From: Roseomonas sp. | Lineage (GTDB): Bacteria; Pseudomonadota; Alphaproteobacteria; Acetobacterales; Acetobacteraceae | Direction: 5' to 3' | Assembly (NCBI GenBank): GCA_020249465.1 | Contig: JADCFP010000037.1 | Span: forward strand, 1 to 64,000 | Length of the DNA stretch: 64,000 nucleotides | In this document: positions 17,304-24,504 of the stretch, piece after piece | Numbering within the stretch: position 1 is the stretch's first letter | Layout of the letters: the number at the start of each line of letters is the position of its first letter | Position numbers and translations under genes: made by a program | The notes under the pieces: model-generated | Database searches by the model: none | What the model was told of the DNA's origin: nothing | The model's input: only the letters and a program-made list of their open reading frames with translations

Positions 17304-18245
17304 ATGCTGCTGCGCTGGATGTTCTGCTGTGCCGTACTGGTCCTGGCACCTTGGGTGTCGGCCCAGGCCTATCCCGAAAGGCCCATTCGCGTGATCGTGC
17401 CCTATGCGGCGGGGGGTGCGACCGATGTGGTAGCCCGCGTGCTGGCGGAAGCCATGGCGCCGATCCTGCCTCAGCCGCTTGTTATCGAAAATCGCGGCGG
17501 CGCCGGCGGCATGGTGGGGGCCGAAGTCGTGGCCCGCGCCCCAGCCGATGGCCATACGTTGCTGTTCAACAATACTGGCCATGCCGCCTTGCGGGTGCTG
17601 GTGCCCAATCCGCCGATTGATCCCATCACCAGTTTGCAGGCGATGGCGGTGGTGGCGGAGTCACCAATTGTGATGTTGGTTGCGAATAATGTGCCGGCCA
17701 ATAATTTGCGCGAATTCACCGCACTCGCGCAGGCGCGCCCTGGGCAATTGGATTATGGCAGCTCTGGCGGCGGCGGCATTCTGCAAATGGCGGCGCTGCT
17801 TTATCTGAAGGCAACGGGCGTGCAGCTGAATGAAGTGCCCTATCGCGGCGGTGCGCCGGCGACACTCGACCTTGCGGCCGGGCGCATCGCCATGATGTTC
17901 GACGCAGGGCTGACTGGGTTTCAAACCGCGCGCGGCAATCAGGCCCGCGCCTTTGCGGTGACCACGGCGCATCGGAATGCCGCCAATCCTGAGGTGCCGA
18001 CCTGGCGCGAAGGCGGCGTGGATGCGGAAATGAGCGTCTGGCAAGCGGCTTTTGTCCCCAGCGCCACACCGCGCGACCGGCGCGAAATACTGAACGCCGC
18101 CATCAACCGCGCCCTTGGCCAGGAAGCGCTGCGCAAGCGCTTGGGGGATTTGGGCGCTGACCGCATCCTCAGCCTGAATGTCGCCGAAAGCGAAGCCTAT
18201 CTGGCCGCCGAGGTAACGCGCTGGGAAGCGCTGTTGAAGCGCTGA
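17304..18245 (+). CDS. TctC/Bug-family periplasmic solute-binding protein
   Basis: The product has 313 residues. The start at 17304 is preferred because GGGGGGAG lies 5 nt upstream; earlier in-frame ATGs lack this. It gives a Sec-type signal peptide, MLLRWMFCCAVLVLAPWVSA. The mature start YPERPIRVIVPYAAGGATDV and VIENRGGAGGMVG are typical of the family. It opens a run in which the kinase starts 4 bp later and the enolase-like and dehydrogenase genes overlap by 4 bp each, so it probably captures the substrate or an analogue for that pathway. No TctA or TctB gene is nearby. Confidence 0.9.
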   Translation: MLLRWMFCCAVLVLAPWVSAQAYPERPIRVIVPYAAGGATDVVARVLAEAMAPILPQPLVIENRGGAGGMVGAEVVARAPADGHTLLFNNTGHAALRVLVPNPPIDPITSLQAMAVVAESPIVMLVANNVPANNLREFTALAQARPGQLDYGSSGGGGILQMAALLYLKATGVQLNEVPYRGGAPATLDLAAGRIAMMFDAGLTGFQTARGNQARAFAVTTAHRNAANPEVPTWREGGVDAEMSVWQAAFVPSATPRDRREILNAAINRALGQEALRKRLGDLGADRILSLNVAESEAYLAAEVTRWEALLKR

Positions 18246-18249
18246 TCAC

Positions 18250-19260
18250 GTGCCGGAACCCCTACCCGAAGCCATCACCGCAGGGCTTGTCGCCATGGGG
18301 CTCATCGCGCCCGGCGCGGCTGTGCAGGGGGAGGCGCTGGCAGGCGGCGTTTCTTCCGATATCTGGCACCTGGCCCTGCCCGATGGCCAGGAGATTTGCG
18401 TCAAGCGTGCTTTGCCCAAGCTGAAGGTTGCCGCCGATTGGCGCGCGCCGGTGGTGCGCAATATCTATGAGGCGCGCTGGCTGAAGGAGGCAGATCGCGC
18501 ATTGCCAGGTGCCGCGCCAAAACTGCTCGGCCAGGATGAGGCGACGGGCGCGCTGGCCATGGAATTTCTCTCGCCCGCGGATCATCCGGTCTGGAAGGCG
18601 CGGCTGCGTGATGGCCGTGCGGATGTGGCTTTCGCGGCAGAAGTCGGGCGGCGCATCGCTGCCATCCACGCCCATGCCGCTGCGAATCCCGGTTTGGCCG
18701 CAGCCTTCCCGACGGATGAGATTTTCCACGCCATTCGGCTGGAGCCTTATCTGCTGGCGACTGCGCGGGCGCATCCTGATCTGGCGGCGGTTTTGCAAGA
18801 CACCGCGGCGGTGACCGAGCGCAGCAAGCGCACGCTGGTCCATGGCGATGTCAGCCCGAAGAATATCCTCTGCGGCCCAGCAGGTCCGGTATTTCTCGAT
18901 GCAGAATGCGCCTGGTGGGGCGACCCCGCTTTCGATCTCGCCTTTTGTCTCAATCATCTTTTGTTGAAATGCCTCTGGACACCACGCGCTGCCGCAGCCT
19001 TCATGGCCTGCTTTGAAGCGCTGGCGGCGCGCTATCTGGGCGGCGTCACCTGGGAAGCGACGGATGCGCTGGAAGCGCGCGCGGCGCGGCTGCTGCCAGG
19101 GCTTTTCCTCGCACGGGTGGACGGCAAAAGCCCGGTCGAATACCTGACCGAAGAACATGACAAAAACCGCGTGCGCCGCGTGGCGCGTGCCTTATTGACC
19201 AAGCCCACGGATCGCCTGATGGCGGTGCGCGCGGCCTGGGGGGAAGAAATCGGCGCATGA
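18250..19260 (+). CDS. APH-fold small-molecule kinase
   Basis: The product has 336 residues. The catalytic loop LVHGDVSPKNIL and the metal-binding FLDAECAWWGDPAFDLAF mark a phosphotransferase of the aminoglycoside/choline-kinase-like fold. The nucleotide-lobe stretch VKRALPKLKVAADWRAPVV resembles the corresponding part of methylthioribose kinase, but the full MtnK pattern is absent. It transfers phosphate from ATP to a hydroxyl of an unknown substrate. The start is GTG 18250, 4 bp after the TctC stop, and its TGA overlaps the enolase-like ATG. Its place between an uptake protein and an enolase-fold enzyme suggests it phosphorylates a hydroxyacid or sugar acid; that is inference. Confidence 0.82.
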   Translation: MPEPLPEAITAGLVAMGLIAPGAAVQGEALAGGVSSDIWHLALPDGQEICVKRALPKLKVAADWRAPVVRNIYEARWLKEADRALPGAAPKLLGQDEATGALAMEFLSPADHPVWKARLRDGRADVAFAAEVGRRIAAIHAHAAANPGLAAAFPTDEIFHAIRLEPYLLATARAHPDLAAVLQDTAAVTERSKRTLVHGDVSPKNILCGPAGPVFLDAECAWWGDPAFDLAFCLNHLLLKCLWTPRAAAAFMACFEALAARYLGGVTWEATDALEARAARLLPGLFLARVDGKSPVEYLTEEHDKNRVRRVARALLTKPTDRLMAVRAAWGEEIGA

Positions 19261-20546
19261 ACAGCACCATCATCACCGCCATTCGTGGTCGCCGCGTTTG
19301 GGATAGCCGAGGCCGGCCAACGGTGGAGGCAGAAATCACGCTCGCCGGCGGTGCTACAGGCCGCGCCATTGCCCCCGCCGGCGCCAGCACCGGCAGTGGT
19401 GAGGCATTGGACAAGCGCGATGGTGGCAGCGCTTTTGGTGGCTATGATGTGACAAGCGCGGTGGATGCCGTGAACCGGGAATTGGCCCCTGCCCTGCTTG
19501 GCATGGATGCGCGCGCGCAAGCCAGGTTGGATGCGCGGCTGATCGCGCGCGATGGCACGCCGCAAAAAACGCGCCTTGGCGCCAATGCGACGCTCGCCGT
19601 TTCCATGGCGGCTGCCCATGCTGCCGCGGCGGCTTCTGGTGTGCCGCTCTGGCGCTATCTGGGCGGTGATGCGCCCGATGTTTTGCCGCTGCCGCAAATC
19701 CAGATTCTTGGCGGCGGCGCCCATGCTGGGCGGCGCGTGGATATCCAGGATTTTCTGGTGATGTGCCCGGCAGCCACCAGCTTTGCCGAGGCGCTGGATT
19801 GGACCGCTGAGGTCTATCGCGCCGCCGGCGCCATCATGAAGCAGCGCGGGCTATTGCAAGGGGTCGCCGATGAAGGTGGCTGGTGGCCCGCCTTCACCGC
19901 CAATGAACAGGCTTTGGAAACCCTTGTCGCTGCCATCGAAAAAGCCGGCTTCGCGCCAGGCCAGCAAGTAGCGATTGCGCTTGATATTGCCGCGACGGAT
20001 TTCGGCAAAGGCGGGCGCTACAAGCTTGGCCTGGAAGGCCGCGAACTCGGCACGGATGAGATGATCCGCATGTTGCTCGGCTGGATCGCGGCCTATCCCA
20101 TCGCGTCCATCGAAGACCCCCTGGCGGAGGATGATGCGGCGGGCTTTGCCGCCTTCACCCGCGAAGTGGGCGGGCGCATCCAGGTGGTGGGCGATGATTT
20201 CCTGGTGACGGATGCCGCGCGTGTGCGCCGCGCGGCGGCGATGGGTGCGGCCAATACCGTGCTGATCAAGCCAAACCAGCGCGGCACGCTGACGGAGGCC
20301 AAGGCCGCCTGGGATGCCGCGCGTGACGTGGGCTTCGCCGGCATTGTCAGCGCCCGTTCCGGTGAGACCGAGGATGTCACCATTGTCCACCTGGCGATGG
20401 GCTGGGGTGTCGGCCAGTTGAAAGTCGGTTCCTTCGCACGGTCTGAACGCATGGCGAAATGGAATGAGGCGCTTCGCGTCGAAGAAAGCCTGGGTGCCAG
20501 GGCGCGCTTTGCCGGCGGCGCCCATCTTGGGCGGTCCCGGCCATGA
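19257..20546 (+). CDS. Divergent enolase-family protein
   Basis: The product has 429 residues, normal enolase length. Metal ligands Asp243, Glu286 and Asp313, acid Glu206, Lys338 and Lys389, and the loop GASTGS (42-47) are retained. Against E. coli enolase by eye, two conserved positions differ: VDIQEF reads VDIQDF (Asp165) and SHRSGETED reads SARSGETED (Ala366). It therefore looks like a real dehydratase of the enolase type with an altered substrate site, or a paralog tolerant of a 2-phospho-hydroxyacid other than 2-phosphoglycerate. Placement in a catabolic-looking operon with a kinase and a hydroxyacid dehydrogenase, not in a glycolytic context, supports a special role. Confidence 0.85.
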   Translation: MNSTIITAIRGRRVWDSRGRPTVEAEITLAGGATGRAIAPAGASTGSGEALDKRDGGSAFGGYDVTSAVDAVNRELAPALLGMDARAQARLDARLIARDGTPQKTRLGANATLAVSMAAAHAAAAASGVPLWRYLGGDAPDVLPLPQIQILGGGAHAGRRVDIQDFLVMCPAATSFAEALDWTAEVYRAAGAIMKQRGLLQGVADEGGWWPAFTANEQALETLVAAIEKAGFAPGQQVAIALDIAATDFGKGGRYKLGLEGRELGTDEMIRMLLGWIAAYPIASIEDPLAEDDAAGFAAFTREVGGRIQVVGDDFLVTDAARVRRAAAMGAANTVLIKPNQRGTLTEAKAAWDAARDVGFAGIVSARSGETEDVTIVHLAMGWGVGQLKVGSFARSERMAKWNEALRVEESLGARARFAGGAHLGRSRP

Positions 20547-21481
20547 AAGTGCTGCTGCATTATGATGCCGGGCCGGGGCTGGCAGCGCGATTGGCCTCCC
20601 TTCCCGGGATTGACCTGGCCATCTGCCCGGAAGCCGATGCGGCGCTTTATGCTCGGTTGCTGCCGGAGACTGAGGTGATCTGGCACGTGCTGCGGCCCAT
20701 CACCGCTGCTGATATCGCGGCGGCACCCAAGCTGCGCCTGATCCAGAAAATCGGCGTGGGCGTGAACACCATTGACCTGGAAGCTGCCCGTGCACGGGGC
20801 ATCGCAGTGTGCAACCTGCCGGGGACCAATAGCCGGGCCGTCGCGGAAATGACTCTATTGCTGATGCTGGGGGCACTCCGCCGCATTGCCTATTTTGATG
20901 CCGAGACCCGCGCCGGGCGCGGCTGGTCCCAACCCCCTACCTTGCAGGATGGGCTGTTTGAATTGGGTGGGCGGAAAGTGGGGCTGGTTGGCTATGGCGC
21001 GGTGCCGAAGCTGCTGGCCCCTGTTCTGCACGCCATGGGGTGCGAGGTCTTATACGCCGCGCGTACCCCGAAACCCGAGGCGCTTGGTGAATTTCGGCCC
21101 TTGGAGGCGCTATTGGCTGAGGCTGATGTGGTCTCGCTCCATATCCCCGAAACGGCTGAAACACGCGGCCTGATCAATAAGAAGGCAATTGCCCGGATGA
21201 AGCCGGGGGCCGTGCTGGTGAATACTGCGCGCGGCGGCCTGGTGGATCAGCCGGCCCTGGTGGCGGCGCTGCAATCGGGCCATCTGGCCGCTGCCGGGCT
21301 TGATGTTTTTGCAGCCGAGCCATTGGACCCCAGCGACTCGCTGCTCGCGCTACCCAATGTGGTGCTGGCACCGCATGTGGCTTGGCTTTCGGACGGAACC
21401 TTTGCCCGGTCCTTCAGTATCGCGGCGGAGAATTGTCGGCGGCTGGTCGAAGGCCAGGCACTTTTGCACCGGGTAGCGTGA
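20543..21481 (+). CDS. D-isomer-specific 2-hydroxyacid dehydrogenase
   Basis: The product has 312 residues. The NAD(P)-binding stretch is GGRKVGLVGYGAVPKLLA; the last glycine of the usual GxGxxG is a proline. Catalytic residues are present: Arg in NTARGGLVD, Glu in DVFAAEPLD and His in APHVAW. Family members interconvert 2-hydroxy and 2-keto acids, for example glyoxylate or hydroxypyruvate reductases. Its ATG overlaps the enolase-like stop (ATGA), the tightest coupling in the cassette. Together with the kinase and enolase it would allow hydroxypyruvate to D-glycerate to 2-phosphoglycerate to PEP, or the same steps on an analogue. This is a hypothesis. Confidence 0.9.
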   Translation: MKVLLHYDAGPGLAARLASLPGIDLAICPEADAALYARLLPETEVIWHVLRPITAADIAAAPKLRLIQKIGVGVNTIDLEAARARGIAVCNLPGTNSRAVAEMTLLLMLGALRRIAYFDAETRAGRGWSQPPTLQDGLFELGGRKVGLVGYGAVPKLLAPVLHAMGCEVLYAARTPKPEALGEFRPLEALLAEADVVSLHIPETAETRGLINKKAIARMKPGAVLVNTARGGLVDQPALVAALQSGHLAAAGLDVFAAEPLDPSDSLLALPNVVLAPHVAWLSDGTFARSFSIAAENCRRLVEGQALLHRVA

Positions 21482-21648
21482 CGCGATAGGCAAGACTGTC
21501 GCCCGAACCGCGCAACCCTCGCCTTAAAGTTGAACAGGCTGACCCCAACGGATCCATTCGCGTTAATCTCTTTACTAATGGAAGGTTAATTTCATATAGC
21601 ATCAGGAGAATCTTTCCAAGAATACTATAGTTCTGGTAACTCTTCCTT

Positions 21649-24183
21649 ATGTCCAACACTCTAGCCGATCTTGACCGCTTCAAGGCAGATTCGTTTGAGC
21701 CAACAAGCTTTCGTGAAAGAGGTGCAACAATACCCTTCACGACGCCGTTGCTGCTCAATGCGCGTATCCGCGACTCTGCATCCGGGCGCGGCTTTGAAAT
21801 GGTCGTTACCAATCCCTCCGGCGGAAGGGGGGCTCTGATTCTTCCTTGGACATCAATGCTTGATATTTGTTCGCCGACATTATTTGACCGGCATTTATGG
21901 GAAAGCTTGGCTAATGGGACGGATATCTCCCCAATCGGCATCCGCCATGAAGCGCAAAGACTGGCGTCCATGGGGCTTGCGGGACGCCAAGCGGCACTCG
22001 CCGCCAAGGATGCGCAGCGCAGAGAACATATCAGCCAGCGCCTTATGCGTTCCATGCTGCTTGAAAGCCTTATCTTCGCGACCGAAACGCCGAATGAGGC
22101 AGCCGGGCGGGTCAATGGCGGAGAGGCTGAGGTATTCCTGAAGCGCGCCGAACGCGCCGTGGCGCGCGCGGCTGCCGTGGCCGGCATGCCGCTTGCCGAT
22201 TTCACCGCTGATCTTGAAGACCTGGCCATCGCCTTGAGTGGTGCGACACCTGAAATTGAAGGTGAGGATGCAAGGCTGCGCCACATGATCGCCGATCTGT
22301 CGCGCATGGCCGATGAAATTACCGATTGGGCCGCAGACCAACAGCCGGAAGCCACGCATGTCATGGCGGCACAATTCATTGTGGCCACTGCGCGACAAAC
22401 CTTGGAATGCGCTGAATATGCGCTGACTGAAACAGATTCGTTGATTTCAGATCTTGGCCTTCTGGTACCAAAATGGAAGGCAGAGAAGGACCGCGTTCTT
22501 GAACGCGCCAGGGGGCCCGATTGGGTTCTGGATGGTTGGAAAACCCCCATGGCGTTATGGCAAGGCGCGAATGCAAACCAACGCCGGTCAGCGATTTGGG
22601 AAATCGCCTTGATGGCTCCCATTCTGCCACGCGAAGCCAAGGCATGGCTTGGCGCGGTCAGCGATTGGCGGGATACGCCCCGGCGTATCACCCAGGTTGT
22701 GCGGGACAAATCCGATTGGCGCAGCGGCAATATGATGGATCTGGTTGCCCGCAACGAGAACCTGATCGGCTTTTCGATCGCCTATGAAAATCGCATCTCA
22801 CCCATGATCCTGCCCGTCCGCAAGACCGGCATAGCACGCATCAAGAATGAACCAGCGCCCGACAGACGCGAACTCATCGCAAGATCACCTTCCGCGAAGG
22901 CCAATCAAAAAACAGTGTCCCCGAAAGCGGCATCTGCTGCCCCGGCCAGCAGCTCAAGCACGTTGAGTGAAACGCGCGCGCTCGGCAACATGATCGAAAC
23001 GTCATCCGACCAGGCGCTCATGAAAATTGTTGAGCTGGTTGATCGGCTGGCCAATTCCGAAATCCATGCGCGACTGCTGGGTCCTTCACTTCGGCGGTTG
23101 AAGCGCCTGCGCCCACCTCGGCCGGCCAGCCTTATGCGCGTTCTCTTCATGCCCCTGGCCGGGGCGCTGGTGGACCCCCTGCAATGGCGGCGCGCTGAAG
23201 GTCGTATCTCCCGTTCCGCATTGCCGCCTTTGCTCGAATCTTTGACGCAAATGCTCGGTCCGCAAATGGAGGCGCTAACGGCACATCTGCGCGGCGGCAC
23301 CCTTGACGATGAAAAGCTCATTGATCGTATCGGCCGACCATTATGGCAGGCGGCCAGCACGGCGACGCCGCGGCTTGCTCATGGTCCATCCTGGGCGCGC
23401 GCGGGCCTGACGCAGCAGGATTTCAGCGCAATCACCGCATTGGCGGGGGCCTTATGGCGCCATGCCGGTCCATTGTGGGAAGGCATCCAGCAAATGGGCG
23501 GGGATTGTCCGCCTGAAGTCTTGCGCGCCGCGCTAATCGGGCCTGCGCTTGATGGCCAACATGTCTTCACGGCCGCACTCGATACGCTTTTGCAGCGCGC
23601 GGCGCGCCCATCGAATTTTACCCTTCTGTTCAAGGATCTGCCTGCGCCCGCCATTCCGCTGCTTGAGGATGTTTTGAACAAATGGGTTGGCGCCACCTTA
23701 CCCGAATTGATGGAAGAGGATTTCGCGACCGCAGCCCGCCTTGCCCAGGAAATTGGCGTTATCATCTCTGCACTTGAAGAATTGCCGCGCATCACAGCGA
23801 AGACCGACGCCAAGGAACTTGTTACCCATCGGCGCAACTTTGATCAATTCTGCCGCACCAGCTACCGCGAAATAGTTTCGGTGCATGTCACCCAGGCATT
23901 GCTTGAATTGACGGATGATGATGCCGAAGCCATCGGCGAGATCGAAGGCATGGCGCGGATTGCGCGCAGCCTGGAAGATACCGGCAGACGTTTTGGACCA
24001 CCAAAGCCTTATGAGGAAATGCAGGAAGATTTCCGTTCGCAAATCGAAGCCCGCCAACAGGATGAAGCGGCAAAGGGCATCACCGCGATGCAATTGGCGC
24101 GGATCGAGGAAATCCTGATCGGTCGCGAAGTCGCTGAAAAATTTCTCACGCGCGCACGTCGCCAAGGATTAAGGGCAAGGTAA
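21649..24183 (+). CDS. Hypothetical large protein, first of a paralogous pair
   Basis: The product has 844 residues and I recognise no family. It has no signal peptide, membrane span, Walker motif or zinc motif. An N-terminal segment (~25-95) reads TIPFTTPLLLNARIRD, GRGFEMVVTNPSGG and SPTLFDRHLWESL. The following ~300 residues are helical; a Ser/Ala/Pro-rich linker near 415-445 joins a helical C-terminal half with RLKRLRPPRPASLMRVLFMPLAGALVD-type segments. The neighbour at 24505 is clearly homologous over the same order. The ATG at 21649 has no good ribosome site. The 166 bp upstream is noticeably AT-richer than the surroundings and may hold the promoter. Function unknown. Confidence 0.85.
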   Translation: MSNTLADLDRFKADSFEPTSFRERGATIPFTTPLLLNARIRDSASGRGFEMVVTNPSGGRGALILPWTSMLDICSPTLFDRHLWESLANGTDISPIGIRHEAQRLASMGLAGRQAALAAKDAQRREHISQRLMRSMLLESLIFATETPNEAAGRVNGGEAEVFLKRAERAVARAAAVAGMPLADFTADLEDLAIALSGATPEIEGEDARLRHMIADLSRMADEITDWAADQQPEATHVMAAQFIVATARQTLECAEYALTETDSLISDLGLLVPKWKAEKDRVLERARGPDWVLDGWKTPMALWQGANANQRRSAIWEIALMAPILPREAKAWLGAVSDWRDTPRRITQVVRDKSDWRSGNMMDLVARNENLIGFSIAYENRISPMILPVRKTGIARIKNEPAPDRRELIARSPSAKANQKTVSPKAASAAPASSSSTLSETRALGNMIETSSDQALMKIVELVDRLANSEIHARLLGPSLRRLKRLRPPRPASLMRVLFMPLAGALVDPLQWRRAEGRISRSALPPLLESLTQMLGPQMEALTAHLRGGTLDDEKLIDRIGRPLWQAASTATPRLAHGPSWARAGLTQQDFSAITALAGALWRHAGPLWEGIQQMGGDCPPEVLRAALIGPALDGQHVFTAALDTLLQRAARPSNFTLLFKDLPAPAIPLLEDVLNKWVGATLPELMEEDFATAARLAQEIGVIISALEELPRITAKTDAKELVTHRRNFDQFCRTSYREIVSVHVTQALLELTDDDAEAIGEIEGMARIARSLEDTGRRFGPPKPYEEMQEDFRSQIEARQQDEAAKGITAMQLARIEEILIGREVAEKFLTRARRQGLRAR

Positions 24184-24504
24184 GTGGCTAGTGGTCCGAT
24201 CGCCGCTGCCGGTTCCCGACAGCGGCGTGAATCGGCCCACCAAACATAGGGCTAGAGCAGATCACGTTCAGATGGAAAATCTGAACGTGTGAAGATGCTC
24301 GAAAAACAACGAGGTAGAGCGGGTGGCGTGAACACATGTGAACGCAACACGCTCTAGTGGTGCACGAGGGCTTTTTGGTCAGGGGATATGTAAGCATGGA
24401 TCGCACCACTAGCACACGGAAGCTGGCGCCTTTTGCATTTACCCGTAGGTCACCAGATGACCAGGGCTGCGCTTGGCCCAGCGCCATGACGGGTCATACT
24501 GGCC
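24184..24504. other. Spacer between the paralogs: two inverted repeats and a palindromic element
   Basis: This 321-bp spacer holds a hairpin CGCCGCTG/CAGCGGCG (24201-24208 with 24220-24227, no T tract), repeat copy B (24253-24357), and a perfect 10-bp inverted repeat CTAGTGGTGC (24354-24363) with GCACCACTAG (24403-24412) overlapping the right edge of copy B. No gene is seen in it. Confidence 0.75.
24253..24357 (+). repeat. Dispersed palindromic element, copy B (complete)
   Basis: This is the best complete copy, 105 bp, with ends TAGAGCAG and GCTCTAG. With one flanking C it shows 7-bp terminal inverted repeats CTAGAGC/GCTCTAG. Inside are the palindrome ACGTTCAGATGGAAAATC with its partner TGAACGT, then GTGAAGATGCTCGAAAAAC, then GTGAACACATGTGAAC. 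It is nearly identical to copy C, in opposite orientation, on the far side of the gene at 24505. Confidence 0.9.

Noticed and set aside
18250..19260. Methylthioribose kinase and methionine-salvage operon
   Set aside because: One stretch resembles MtnK, but no other mtn gene is near and the neighbouring enzyme is a true enolase-family protein, not MtnW or MtnC.
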